This document shows positions 25,409 to 34,545 of a DNA stretch of 64,000 nucleotides, in pieces. The position numbers and the translations under genes are program-made. Within the stretch, counting starts at the first letter, position 1; the number at the start of each line of letters is the position of its first letter. The DNA comes from DASQYE01 sp036389315. Its GTDB lineage: Bacteria > Acidobacteriota > Blastocatellia > Pyrinomonadales > Pyrinomonadaceae. The stretch spans positions 372,001 to 436,000 of the forward strand of contig DASVQF010000011.1 in the NCBI GenBank assembly GCA_036389315.1, in the 5' to 3' direction. Below the pieces are notes generated by a model. It did not search any database, was not told the origin of the DNA, and saw only the letters and a program-made list of their open reading frames with translations.

Positions 25409-26146
25409 TTATACGAGCACGTTTTCCGGGTCGTGCTCCAAACCCAGCTCGGTCAGGATACGATGCACGGCTTCGACGACCTGCGGGTTGGTCGCATCGC
25501 GCGGCCGCTCAAGCCCGAGCGTCAACTCGCAGCGAATATGGGCGGGTCGCTCCGAGAGCACAATGACGCGGTCTGCCAGTTGGGCCGCCTCTTCCGTATC
25601 GTGCGTCACGAGGACGACCGTACGGGGCCGCTCGCGCAGCATCCGCGCAAGCTCCTTCCGCAATCGCAGGCGAGTCAGATAGTCCAGCGCCGAGAAGGGC
25701 TCGTCCAGGAGCAGGATGTCGGTCTCGCCTGCCAGGGCCCGCGCCAGCTCGACGCGCTGTCGCATCCCTCCCGAAAGCTGGTGCGGGTAGTGCTCGCCAA
25801 AACCCTCCAAACCTATCAGCGCGAGCATCTCTTTCAACTGGCGCGCACGCTCCTGCACGTCTCTGACCTCTCTGAGGCCCATCGAGATATTCTCGGCCAC
25901 GGTGCGCCAGGGAAAGAGCCCGTCGTGCTGAAAGACCATCCGGATGCGGCCGTTGCACCTGACCAGCCCCGCCGACGGCCTGGTGAAACCCGAGAAGAGA
26001 TTCAAGAGCGTAGTCTTGCCGCAGCCCGATGGGCCCACGACGGCGACGAACTCTCCTTCGCCGACCTCCAGAGAGAAGTCGCGCAGGACTTCGACCGCCC
26101 CGAAGGAGAGCGAGACGCGTTCCATGCTCAGATGGCTATCTCTCAT
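25409..26146 (-). CDS. ABC transporter ATP-binding protein, NitT/TauT (SsuB/TauB) type
   Basis: 245 aa from the ATG at 26144-26146, preceded by AGGTG at 5-base spacing and overlapping the permease stop by 11 bases; a longer frame start at 26197 is less likely. Walker A GPSGCGKTT, signature LSGGMRQRVELARAL, Walker B ILLLDEPFSALD and the switch His in VTHDTEEAAQL are intact. It powers uptake by the adjacent permease. The subfamily usually imports nitrate, sulfonates, taurine or thiamine precursors. No substrate-binding protein is encoded nearby. Confidence 0.9.
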   Translation of the reverse strand: MRDSHLSMERVSLSFGAVEVLRDFSLEVGEGEFVAVVGPSGCGKTTLLNLFSGFTRPSAGLVRCNGRIRMVFQHDGLFPWRTVAENISMGLREVRDVQERARQLKEMLALIGLEGFGEHYPHQLSGGMRQRVELARALAGETDILLLDEPFSALDYLTRLRLRKELARMLRERPRTVVLVTHDTEEAAQLADRVIVLSERPAHIRCELTLGLERPRDATNPQVVEAVHRILTELGLEHDPENVLV

Positions 26147-26927
26147 ATCCCCACCTGACGCTCGGAATCCTCGTGAGCTGCACCAGCAGCCGGTCAATGA
26201 AGACGCCGATCAATCCGATCACGATCATGCCCACCACCAGCAAGTCCATCCGCAGACCGTTGCGCGCATCCCAGATGGCGAAGCCGAGGCCGTCTCGGCC
26301 CGCGATCATCTCGGCCGCGACCACGACCAGCCAGGAGAGCCCGGCCGTCACACGCAGGGCCGTTATCACCTCCGGCATGATGGCCGGAAGCGTCACTTCC
26401 AAAAGCAGCGCGCGGTTGCGGAACCCGTAATTCTCCGCGACCCGGAAATAGACCGACGGGATGCTCGCGTAGGCAGCCATCGTCGCCAGCACTACGGGAA
26501 AGAAAGAGGCCATGAAGATGAGAAAGATGGCCGGGACATCGCCTATGCCGAACCAGAGAATGGCGAACGGAATCCAGGCCAGCGGCGAGAGGTTGCGGAA
26601 AAAGTTGAGCGCCGGCAGGAGCGCCGCCCGCGCCCGCGCCCTGTAGCCCAGCCAGAGCCCCAGCGGTGTGCCCAGAAAGACCGCCAGCAGGAAGCCCGAA
26701 GTGACGCGAAACAGCGACGCCACCATGTCGTTGAAGAGCCTGCCTGTCCTGATCTCTTCCCAGAAGCCGCGCGCGACCGACTGTGGTGAAGGAAAGAGCG
26801 ATTCCGGAAAGACTCGGAAAGATGAGAGCGCCGACCACAGCAAGAGGGCCGCGACCAGCACAGCTAAGGGAAGAAGGCGTGTACTACCGGGTAATCTCTC
26901 TTCTCTCATAAAAACCGCTCGGCCCAC
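26136..26927 (-). CDS. ABC transporter permease, NitT/TauT (SsuC/TauC) type
   Basis: 263 aa with about six membrane helices. The cytoplasmic EAA-type loop is recognisable (RVAENYGFRNRALLLEVTLP followed by an Ile/Met-rich stretch), as in BPD_transp_1 permeases. It forms an inner-membrane channel with the downstream ATPase, to which it is fused by an 11-base gene overlap. The N-terminal start (MGRAVF or MREER six codons later) is uncertain. It starts 13 bases after the DinB stop, so the three are likely cotranscribed. Confidence 0.9.
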   Translation of the reverse strand: MGRAVFMREERLPGSTRLLPLAVLVAALLLWSALSSFRVFPESLFPSPQSVARGFWEEIRTGRLFNDMVASLFRVTSGFLLAVFLGTPLGLWLGYRARARAALLPALNFFRNLSPLAWIPFAILWFGIGDVPAIFLIFMASFFPVVLATMAAYASIPSVYFRVAENYGFRNRALLLEVTLPAIMPEVITALRVTAGLSWLVVVAAEMIAGRDGLGFAIWDARNGLRMDLLVVGMIVIGLIGVFIDRLLVQLTRIPSVRWGYER

Positions 26928-26940
26928 GATCTCTTTCGCG

Positions 26941-27396
26941 TCAGGCTCTTTTGAGCAGCGCGATCTGTCCGGCGTGATAGAGGCTATGCTGGATGACGCC
27001 GTGAAGCGTCCCGTAGACGGAAGACATGCCCTCGACGATGGGCTCGTTCAGGCGCGCATCGTCAAGGCCCTTGAGCGCCTCGCGCAGGCGCAGGTGGTTT
27101 GCCTCAAGCGTTTCGAGCGTCTTGCGCCATGCGGCCTCGCTCGTGTCGGAGACGGGCGGCCAGTCCTCTTCCGTCGAAAGCTCGGCGCGGACACCTTCAA
27201 GGCGGCGGCGCACGCCCTCTTCCCAGGCGCTTATGTGCAGGACTATCTCCCAGATGCTATGCGCCCCGGCGAAGGGACGCGCGGCAGCCTGCTCGGCCGT
27301 CACGTCCGAGAGCAGCTCCTTGACGGAAGGCCCGTGCCAGGCCCCTCCCTCGTAAGCCCTGCGGAGTTGATCCAGTATTCTCTTTGTTTCGCTCAT
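26941..27396 (-). CDS. DinB superfamily metal-binding protein
   Basis: 151 aa four-helix-bundle protein. The three metal-ligand histidines of the DinB/YfiT fold are visible: GAWHGPS, LHISAWEEG and QHSLYHAGQIALL. Members act as thiol-dependent S-transferases or stress-induced proteins; the substrate is unknown. It begins the minus-strand set and is divergent from the large TPR/FG-GAP gene at 27551. The 154-base gap between them (27397-27550) should hold both promoters, but only a weak TATACA-like element near the plus-strand gene is seen. Confidence 0.85.
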   Translation of the reverse strand: MSETKRILDQLRRAYEGGAWHGPSVKELLSDVTAEQAAARPFAGAHSIWEIVLHISAWEEGVRRRLEGVRAELSTEEDWPPVSDTSEAAWRKTLETLEANHLRLREALKGLDDARLNEPIVEGMSSVYGTLHGVIQHSLYHAGQIALLKRA

Positions 27397-27550
27397 AAGC
27401 TCTTTCCGAGGCGGCCGCCGCCGCTACATTTTTACCAGAAGCAGCGCGGCTATGTGAAATGGGTGAAATGTGCGAGATGGTTTTCCACCTCGGCTCGGCG
27501 GTGCCAATCCCTGTCAAGCTATGGTATACAACTTCGGCTCGGGTTTGAGC

Positions 27551-30500
27551 ATGACCAGCATGAGAATAGCACTTCCGTCCATACGCCGTTCGTTAAAGAT
27601 CAAGCTGCGCCTCCTCGCGCCCGTCACCATCGCTCTCCTGCTCGCGAGCGCCTTCGCCTGTCGTCGCGCTCCTACTTTACCCGAAAAAAGCTCTGCGCAA
27701 TATCGCGACGTGGTCGCGGCCTTCTACACCGGGCTGGCGGCCTTGCAGGTCGGCGACGACGTGCGCGCCGAAGCGAAGCTCACGCAGGCCACTGCCCTCG
27801 TGCCGGAGGAGCCGGCCTCCTGGGCCAACCTGGGCCTGCTCGCGCTGCGCCAGAAGAACCTGGACGCGGCGGCCGAAAAGTTACAGCGGGCCCAGGGGCT
27901 CGCTCCCGACAGCGGAGAGATACAAGTCCTGCTCGGACTCCTGGAGAGCGAGCGCGGGCGATTTCAGGAAGCGATCACACACCTGCGCAAAGCGACAGAG
28001 CTTGAGCCGCGCAACCTGCGCGCCCTCTACCTGCTGGCCGAGCAGATCGAGCGGCAGGCCGCCGAAGGCAGCGAACGGGAAGCGGCGCGGCTGATAGAAA
28101 AGATTCTCGAAGCGCAGCCCGACAACCTCGCCGCGCTGGTCGAGTTGGCCCGCCTCGCGGCTAAGCGCGGCGACTCCGCAACGCTTCAGAAAACGGTCGC
28201 GCTGCTCGCGCAGAAAGGCTCCTCCTGGCCCACTGAAGTCCAGGAGCAAATGAAAGCTTTGCAGGCCGCCGCCTCCGGCCCAGACCCGCGCGCCGCCGCC
28301 ACGCGCATAGCTTTCCTCAGAAACGTGCTCGTCCGCGTCCCCGAATACCGCACCTCCCTTTCGGCCATCAAGCCGCCGCCCGGCGAAGAGGCCCAGCCCA
28401 TCACGCGCTTTCTCAAGCTGCCCACGCCGGACTTCACGCCCGCGCCGCCTGACGAAGCGATCAGCTTCACGCCGGAACCCGTGGCGGACTTCGCCGCAAA
28501 CAGTTGGGAGTGGACGGGCGCTCTCTCTTTGAGCGGCGAAGGAGCGCCCGTGGTCGCAGCCGCGCGCCCGGGCGAGCTGAAGATAGCGGGCGGCGCGACG
28601 CTCAAGCTGCCGGACGCAGCGATTGGGCCGCACTCAATCCTCGCGCTGGATTTCAATTACGACTTTAAGAGCGATCTGGTCTATGCGGGCGCGGGCGGTG
28701 TGCGGCTCTACAGGCAGGAGAATCCCTCGTCGTTCACGGATGTCACGGCGCAGGCGAAGCTTCCGCCAAATATTATGGCCGCACACTACACGGGCGCATG
28801 GGCTGCTGACATCGAGGCTGACGGAGACCTTGACGCGGTGCTCGGAGTGGAGGATGGGCCCACGCTGGTCTTGAGGAACAACGGCGACGGAACTTTCAAG
28901 GAGCTGCAACCCTTTGAGGGAGCGACGGGGCTCAGAGCTTTCGCCTGGGGCGACATAGATGCTGACGGCGATGCTGACGCTGCGCTCCTCGCCGGAGCAG
29001 ACTTGCAGGTTTACGCCAACGAGCGCGCGGGCCAATTCCGCAAACGCGCGATGCCCGCCAGTAGCTCTCCTGTCATGGCGGTCAACATCGCAGACATGAA
29101 CAACGACGGCGTGCTCGATCTGGTAGCTTTGAAAGCGGACGCAAGCGTCATTCGCATCTCGGATAAGAACGAGGGGCAGGATTGGGAGATGGCGGAGGTT
29201 GCCGTAAGTCCCGGCGCTCTGAAAGAGACCGATGACGGTCGCCTTCTTATCGAGGACGTAGACAACAACGGCAGCCTCGATCTGGTTTCAACAGAGTTCG
29301 GGGGCACGCGCGTATGGCTCAGCGATGCACGGAATAGCTTCAAGCCACTGCCGGCAATTCTCAGCGAGCCTCCCTATGCGCTCGCAGACCTTAACGGAGA
29401 CGGTCGGCTAGACCTGCTCGGACTCATGGAAGGTGGGCGGCCCGTGCGCCTGCTCAATCGCGGCTCGAAGAATTATCACTGGCAGGTGATTCGCCCGCGC
29501 GCTCGTGTGGCCGTCGGAGATCAGCGCATAAACTCGTTTGGCATCGGCGGCGAGATGGAGATTCGCTCCGGGCTGCTCGTGCAGAAGCAGTTGATTAATG
29601 GGCCCATCGTTCACTTCGGCCTCGGCGAGCAGACCTCTTCGGATGTCGTGCGGATCGTTTGGCCCAACGGCAGTGTGCGCGCCGAGTTCGAGCTGAAGGC
29701 CGATCAGGAGGTCGTCGCCGAGCAGCGTTTGAAGGGCTCTTGCCCGTTCCTGTTCGCCTACGACGGCCGCCGCATGAGCTTCGTCAAGGACTGCGGCCCG
29801 TGGGGCCCGGCCATCGGCCTGGACATCAACACGCTCGACCCGGGCGGCAAGCTCCAGACGGAGGAGTGGTTCAAGATTGACGGCGACCGCCTCGCACCGA
29901 AAGACGGAGCTTACGAGCTGCGCATCACGGCCGAGCTGTGGGAGACCTACTACTACGATCATCTTTCGCTGATAGTCTTGGATCACCCGGCCGACACAGA
30001 CATCTTCGTTGACGAGCGATTCTCCATACCCGCCACTGAAATGGCCGTGCGCGCGGTGGAGCGCCCGCGCGAGTTGGCCCAGGCGCGCGATGATCGCGGG
30101 CAGGACGTGACGGACGTGCTGCGCGAGCGCGACGGAAAGTATTTGGACACCTTCGGGCGCGGGCAGTACCAGGGCCTTACGCGCGACCATTACGTCGAAG
30201 TGGAGCTTGGCGCGGACGCTCCGCAGACGGGCCCGCTCTGGCTGATCGCAGACGGGTGGATGCATCCGACGGACGCTTCGATCAACGTCGCCATCAAGCA
30301 GGGGTCGGGCCCACAGCCGAAGGACTTGAGCATCGAAGTGCCGGACGGCGCGGGCGGATGGAGAGTCGCAAAGTCGGGCCAGGGCTTTCCCGCCGGTCGT
30401 TACAAGACTATGCTCATCAACCTGGACGGACTGTTTGTGGCGGGCACGCCGCGACGATTGCGTCTGCGGACTAACCTGGAAGTCTTCTGGGATGCTATCC

Positions 30501-31033
30501 GCTGGGCCAGGGGGCTGCCCGGCGCAGAGGTCAAGGCCGCGCGACTGAGCCCGCAGACGGCAGACCTGCATTATCGCGGCTTCTCCACCATCACGCGCCC
30601 AGACGACTCTTCGCCCGAGACGCCCGACTACAACAGGCTCGCAGGAACAACTCAACGCTGGCGCGACCTAGTAGGCTACTACACGCGCTTCGGCGACGTG
30701 CGCGAGCTGGTCGAGCGCGCCGATGATCGCTACGTCATCATGAACGCGGGCGACGAGTTGTCGTTTAGGTTCGCCGCGCCGCCGAGCCCGCCCGCCGGAT
30801 GGGTGCGCGACTTCGTCATTGTGAGCGACGGCTGGATCAAGGACGGCGATTATAATTCGACCTGGTCGAAGACCGTGCTTCCCTTGCCTGCCCACGACAT
30901 CCAAGACTACACTTCAATAGCCGCGCGTCTCGAAGATGACCCGGTCTATCGCCGCCATCCCGAAGACTGGCAGCGATACCACACGCGCTACGTCACGCCG
31001 CTTGCGTTCCAGAATGCGCTGAGACAAAAGTAA
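27551..31033 (+). CDS. Giant exported TPR / FG-GAP / ASPIC protein, possible lipoprotein
   Basis: 1160 aa from ATG 27551 (27560 is also possible). The N-terminal hydrophobic segment ends in SAFAC (Cys37), an imperfect lipobox. TPR units span about 45-220, a proline-rich linker about 270-310, FG-GAP repeats about 360-635 (INIADMNNDGVLDLVAL, LADLNGDGRLDLLGL), an ASPIC-like domain about 640-710 (INSFGIGGEMEIRSG, VHFGLG, VRIVWPNG), then a 430-residue tail starting SCPFLFAYDGRRMSFVKDCG that matches the tail of the 21072-24674 protein. It heads the plus-strand operon. Function unknown. Confidence 0.86.
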   Translation: MTSMRIALPSIRRSLKIKLRLLAPVTIALLLASAFACRRAPTLPEKSSAQYRDVVAAFYTGLAALQVGDDVRAEAKLTQATALVPEEPASWANLGLLALRQKNLDAAAEKLQRAQGLAPDSGEIQVLLGLLESERGRFQEAITHLRKATELEPRNLRALYLLAEQIERQAAEGSEREAARLIEKILEAQPDNLAALVELARLAAKRGDSATLQKTVALLAQKGSSWPTEVQEQMKALQAAASGPDPRAAATRIAFLRNVLVRVPEYRTSLSAIKPPPGEEAQPITRFLKLPTPDFTPAPPDEAISFTPEPVADFAANSWEWTGALSLSGEGAPVVAAARPGELKIAGGATLKLPDAAIGPHSILALDFNYDFKSDLVYAGAGGVRLYRQENPSSFTDVTAQAKLPPNIMAAHYTGAWAADIEADGDLDAVLGVEDGPTLVLRNNGDGTFKELQPFEGATGLRAFAWGDIDADGDADAALLAGADLQVYANERAGQFRKRAMPASSSPVMAVNIADMNNDGVLDLVALKADASVIRISDKNEGQDWEMAEVAVSPGALKETDDGRLLIEDVDNNGSLDLVSTEFGGTRVWLSDARNSFKPLPAILSEPPYALADLNGDGRLDLLGLMEGGRPVRLLNRGSKNYHWQVIRPRARVAVGDQRINSFGIGGEMEIRSGLLVQKQLINGPIVHFGLGEQTSSDVVRIVWPNGSVRAEFELKADQEVVAEQRLKGSCPFLFAYDGRRMSFVKDCGPWGPAIGLDINTLDPGGKLQTEEWFKIDGDRLAPKDGAYELRITAELWETYYYDHLSLIVLDHPADTDIFVDERFSIPATEMAVRAVERPRELAQARDDRGQDVTDVLRERDGKYLDTFGRGQYQGLTRDHYVEVELGADAPQTGPLWLIADGWMHPTDASINVAIKQGSGPQPKDLSIEVPDGAGGWRVAKSGQGFPAGRYKTMLINLDGLFVAGTPRRLRLRTNLEVFWDAIRWARGLPGAEVKAARLSPQTADLHYRGFSTITRPDDSSPETPDYNRLAGTTQRWRDLVGYYTRFGDVRELVERADDRYVIMNAGDELSFRFAAPPSPPAGWVRDFVIVSDGWIKDGDYNSTWSKTVLPLPAHDIQDYTSIAARLEDDPVYRRHPEDWQRYHTRYVTPLAFQNALRQK

Positions 31034-31045
31034 GAGAGAAGAGCG

Positions 31046-32842
31046 TTGAAGAGTCGTCTTCCAAAAGTTTTACTGGCGATCTTTTTCGTCGCGCTCCTGG
31101 CCACGCCGCTCGTCGTGCGCTGGGTCGAAGCGCGGCGCGAACGTCGCCTTGCGGCCTCGGACGCAGAAGGAGTGATGGCGCGCTACGGCTTTCGCCTCGA
31201 AGAGGTCTCGAAAGCGGCAGGCATCAGCTTTCTTCATCACGCGCCGCGCCTGGACGCAAAGCTTGACCACATCATGCCGCAGGTCGCCTCGATGGGCGCG
31301 GCCGTCTCCGTGGTGGATTTCGACCGCGACGGCTGGCAAGACCTCTACGTGACCAACAGCGGCGAGGGCAGCCTGAACAGTCTCTACCGCAACCTCGGTG
31401 ACGGGACTTTCAAGGACGTGGGCCCGGAGCTTGGCATAGCGGATGTCAACCGTGCTGAGACGGGCGTCTCGATGGGCGCTGTGTGGGGCGACTACGACGG
31501 GGACGGCTACGAAGACCTCTTCCTGTACAAGTGGGGACGCCCCGAACTGTTTCATAACGACGCGGGCCGCTCCTTTACGCGCGTGACGGAGAGGGCAGGG
31601 CTTCCTGCCTGGGCCAACGCCAACACGGCCGTCTGGTTCGACTACGACCGCGACGGGCGGTTAGACCTTTTCGTCGGCGGCTACTATCCGGAGTCTGTCA
31701 ACCTCTGGCATCTGACCACGACGCGCATGATGCCCGAAAGCTTCGAGTACGCGCAGAACGGCGGGCGCAAGTACCTGTTTCACAATCTGGGCGACGGGCG
31801 CTTTGAAGAAGTGAGCGCGCAAGTAGGCATCGAGAGCCGGAGGTGGGCGCTGGCGGCTGCGGCCGCAGACCTGCGCGGCACGGGCTATCCAGACCTTTTC
31901 GTCGCCAACGACTACGGCGTCTCGGAGCTTTTCATCAACGAGGGCGGCAAGCGGTTTCGCGAGGCGGGTAAGGAGGCGGGCGTCGGGGCCGCGCCGAAGA
32001 GCGGGATGAACGCGGCCTTCGGCGACATCATGAACCAGGGCCGCTTCAGCATCTACGTCTCGAACATCTCGGAAGAGGGCGTGCTGATTCAGGGCAACAA
32101 CCTGTGGGTTCCCGTAGAAGCGGGCGCTGGCGATCAGCCCTTGTACGAGAACCTGGCGCGCGAGATGAACGTAGAGCTTGGCGGGTGGAGCTTCGGCGCG
32201 CAGTTCGGCGACCTCAATAACGACGGCGCGCAAGACCTTTACCTGGTCAACGGCTACGTCTCCGCCGCGCGCGGCACAAATTACTGGTACGACTTCTCGA
32301 AGATAGCGGGCGGCAACAGCCGGATCATCGCGGACGCTGCCAACTGGCCGCCGATGGAGGGCCGAAGCCTTTCCGGCTACCAGCAGAAGCACGTCTTCCT
32401 CAACGACGGCGCGGGCCGCTTCCTGAACGTCGCGCAGGCCGTGGGCGTGCGCGACGATTTCGACGGCCGCTCCGTCGTGCTCGTCGATCTATGGAATCGC
32501 GGCGCGCTCGATGTCGTGGTGGCCAATCAGCGCGGGCCGCTCTTGGTCTACAAGAACACGGTCGCGCCGCAGAACCACTGGATAGCCTTCGAGCTTGAGG
32601 GCACACAGAGCAACCGAAGCGCCATCGGCGCACAGGTGCGCGTCTTCTGGAACGGCCGGCAGCAGGTGCAGGAGGTCGCGGGCGCGAGCGGCTTCTGCGC
32701 GCAGAACCAGCGCCGCTTACATTTCGGCCTGGGCCGCGACCCTCGCCTGGAAAAGGTGTTGATTCGCTGGCCTTCTGGTAGAATACAAACCCTCTCAGGG
32801 CCGCAACTAGACCAGATCAACAAGGTAAAGGAGCCGACCTAA
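31046..32842 (+). CDS. CRTAC1 family FG-GAP/ASPIC (UnbV) protein
   Basis: 598 aa from a TTG at 31046, 12 bases after the previous stop and behind a purine-rich AGAGAGAAGAG. The TTG is preferred because it adds an N-terminal signal anchor (VLLAIFFVALLATPLVV); the first ATG (31174) would lose it. FG-GAP repeats (VDFDRDGWQDLYVTNSG, FDYDRDGRLDLFVGGYY) are followed by a C-terminal ASPIC/UnbV domain (NRSAIGAQVRVFWNGRQQVQ, LHFGLG, IRWPSG). The gene directly downstream is UnbU-like, so this is the UnbV member of the pair. Confidence 0.88.
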   Translation: MKSRLPKVLLAIFFVALLATPLVVRWVEARRERRLAASDAEGVMARYGFRLEEVSKAAGISFLHHAPRLDAKLDHIMPQVASMGAAVSVVDFDRDGWQDLYVTNSGEGSLNSLYRNLGDGTFKDVGPELGIADVNRAETGVSMGAVWGDYDGDGYEDLFLYKWGRPELFHNDAGRSFTRVTERAGLPAWANANTAVWFDYDRDGRLDLFVGGYYPESVNLWHLTTTRMMPESFEYAQNGGRKYLFHNLGDGRFEEVSAQVGIESRRWALAAAAADLRGTGYPDLFVANDYGVSELFINEGGKRFREAGKEAGVGAAPKSGMNAAFGDIMNQGRFSIYVSNISEEGVLIQGNNLWVPVEAGAGDQPLYENLAREMNVELGGWSFGAQFGDLNNDGAQDLYLVNGYVSAARGTNYWYDFSKIAGGNSRIIADAANWPPMEGRSLSGYQQKHVFLNDGAGRFLNVAQAVGVRDDFDGRSVVLVDLWNRGALDVVVANQRGPLLVYKNTVAPQNHWIAFELEGTQSNRSAIGAQVRVFWNGRQQVQEVAGASGFCAQNQRRLHFGLGRDPRLEKVLIRWPSGRIQTLSGPQLDQINKVKEPT

Positions 32843-32849
32843 AACCTCC

Positions 32850-33716
32850 ATGTCCGAGACGAGCGTACAGCTTTCCGAAGCGCCGCGCTTAGGGGCCGCA
32901 CCAGGCTCAAAGCGCCTGCGCCTGGACAACCGTTTTCTCGCTCCCGTCCTCATCACCTGCATTCTGCTCGGCGGCCAACTCTCCTTCGGTTTTCTGGAAA
33001 GCTACACGCAGACGGCGCTCGCCATCCTGACGGCGATCTTGATGGAGCTGGTGCTGGGAAGAATATTCACGGGCCGGTGGCCGCATCTGGCGTCGAGCTA
33101 CATCTCAGGCATCAGCGTCGGCATTCTCATACGCTCTCCGGCCCTCTGGCCCTACGCCCTGTGCAGCATGATTACGATCACCTCCAAGTACCTGCTGCGG
33201 GTGCGTGATCGTCACATCTGGAACCCGTCGAACTTCGGCATCTGCGCGATGCTGGTCTTAGCGCCTGCGGCCGTCGCAACGCTCAGCATTCAGTGGGGCA
33301 ACTCTCTCTGGCCGATGATAGCCATCTGGACTCTCGGCTCCGCCATTATCTGGCGGCTGCGCCGCTTTCACATCACTGCCGCCTACGTCCTGGCCTTCGT
33401 CATCTTCGCTCTCCTGCGCAGCCTGGCCACGGGCCACCCCTGGCAGGCCGAGGTCGCCCCTATCACCGGGCCCATGTACCAGCTCTATGTCTTCTTCATG
33501 ATTACAGACCCGAAGACCACCGTGCGCGCGGGCAAGTTAGCGCAGTGCGGCGTGGCCGTCGCGGTCGCCTTCGTAGAGATGATCTTGCGCCTGTTTGAAG
33601 TCGTTCACGCCCCCTACTACGCGCTCTTTCTGGTGGGCCCGACGGCCAACCTGATCGAAATCTGGCTGACCTCGCGACGGGGCGCAACTCCTGCCCCCGC
33701 CCTGCTCCAAAGGTAG
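32850..33716 (+). CDS. RnfD/NqrB-like (UnbU-like) membrane protein
   Basis: 288 aa with about eight membrane helices. The conserved NqrB/RnfD signatures are visible: HIWNPSNFGICAML (cofactor-site region) and FFMITDPKTTVR. In Nqr/Rnf pumps the equivalent Thr of a DPKTT-like site carries covalent FMN, so this protein may be flavinylated, though no other Rnf/Nqr subunit is nearby. Lone RnfD-like proteins next to an ASPIC protein are called UnbU in enediyne clusters. It starts 7 bases after the CRTAC1 stop, so the two are cotranscribed. Redox or transport role inferred. Confidence 0.82.
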   Translation: MSETSVQLSEAPRLGAAPGSKRLRLDNRFLAPVLITCILLGGQLSFGFLESYTQTALAILTAILMELVLGRIFTGRWPHLASSYISGISVGILIRSPALWPYALCSMITITSKYLLRVRDRHIWNPSNFGICAMLVLAPAAVATLSIQWGNSLWPMIAIWTLGSAIIWRLRRFHITAAYVLAFVIFALLRSLATGHPWQAEVAPITGPMYQLYVFFMITDPKTTVRAGKLAQCGVAVAVAFVEMILRLFEVVHAPYYALFLVGPTANLIEIWLTSRRGATPAPALLQR

Positions 33717-33734
33717 TTGACTCCGGAGGTGTTT

Positions 33735-34382
33735 ATGAGAAACCACCAGGCAGGTTTACGGCCCGCGCGCATCTTGCGACCGCGCACTCTGCTGCTTCCG
33801 GCCGCGCCCGTTGTTTTGATTCTCGCTTCGGCGACAACCCTCCTGGCCCAGCGCCCGCCGCGTCCCGCCGAGCAGCGCGCCCGCTCCAACCAGGCAGCCC
33901 TCAACGAATGGCGGCGCACGCACATGAAAGAGGAGCTTGATAAGCAGTTCAAGAAAAAGCTGATCTCTTTAATGCCGCAGATCAAGGAAGATTTCACGCG
34001 CATACAGATCGTCAATAACGCCATGATGCGCAGGGTCTTTGATGAAGCCGTGCTGGATTACAAGGACGTGTCGGGCCAACTGGGCGAGATCAGGAAGCGC
34101 GCCAGCCGCCTCAGAGAGAACCTCATGCTGCCCGAGAACACGGAGAAGGAGGCGCAGCAGAAACAGCCAGGCCCGGCGGTGGGCCCACAACTCAAAGACT
34201 CCCTGCTCGCGCTCGACACCCTGATTATGGGCTTCGTCAAGAACCCCCTCTTCCAGAAGCCCGGCGTCATAGATGCCAGGCTCTCGGCCCAGGCCGGGCG
34301 CGACCTGAAGACGATCATAGAGTTCAGCAGCAGCATCAGGAAAGAGGTCGAAAAGCTGAGCAGGCTCCAGCCCGGCCCATGA
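33735..34382 (+). CDS. Exported helical protein of unknown function
   Basis: 215 aa from ATG 33735, set by a strong GGAGG four to five bases upstream. The signal peptide has hydrophobic LLLPAAPVVLILASATTLLA and cleavage near LAQ. The mature part is charged and mostly helical (MKEELDKQFKKKLISLMPQ, RKRASRLRENLMLPEN) with no Cys and no catalytic motif. It follows the UnbU-like gene by 18 bases, so it belongs to the same transcript. It could be a periplasmic partner of the UnbV/UnbU pair; not recognised otherwise. Confidence 0.75.
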   Translation: MRNHQAGLRPARILRPRTLLLPAAPVVLILASATTLLAQRPPRPAEQRARSNQAALNEWRRTHMKEELDKQFKKKLISLMPQIKEDFTRIQIVNNAMMRRVFDEAVLDYKDVSGQLGEIRKRASRLRENLMLPENTEKEAQQKQPGPAVGPQLKDSLLALDTLIMGFVKNPLFQKPGVIDARLSAQAGRDLKTIIEFSSSIRKEVEKLSRLQPGP

Positions 34383-34424
34383 CAGGCAGCCGGGAGCTTA
34401 GAGGGCTGTTACAGTGCGGCCGGT

Positions 34425-34453
34425 TTGACAACGCAGGTCTTGGCCCATACCAT
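34425..34453 (+). promoter_or_regulatory. Sigma-70 promoter for the coiled-coil gene
   Basis: TTGACA (34425-34430), 17-base spacer, TACCAT (34448-34453). Transcription would start near 34460, giving an 85-base leader before the coiled-coil ORF at 34546. It suggests that gene is also expressed apart from the upstream operon. Confidence 0.55.
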
Positions 34454-34545
34454 TGCTGCCAAGCTCGCGCACACACACCGGCCAGACTGTCAGGGAGTGT
34501 CGCGGGCCTTTAAGCTCCATCATAATTAGCTAAAGGGAAATAGTG

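Noticed and set aside
29408..30655. 415-codon minus-strand open frame opposite the giant plus-strand TPR/FG-GAP gene
   Set aside because: Shadow of the coding strand; no family features, no start signal.
31046..33716. Enediyne biosynthetic cluster suggested by UnbV/UnbU genes
   Set aside because: No iterative polyketide synthase, thioesterase or other enediyne gene is present; surrounding genes are TPR, ABC and hydrolase genes.
34383..34424. Possible tRNA or small RNA gene in the gap before the coiled-coil gene
   Set aside because: No cloverleaf or T-loop signature was found; the gap is explained by a promoter and leader.
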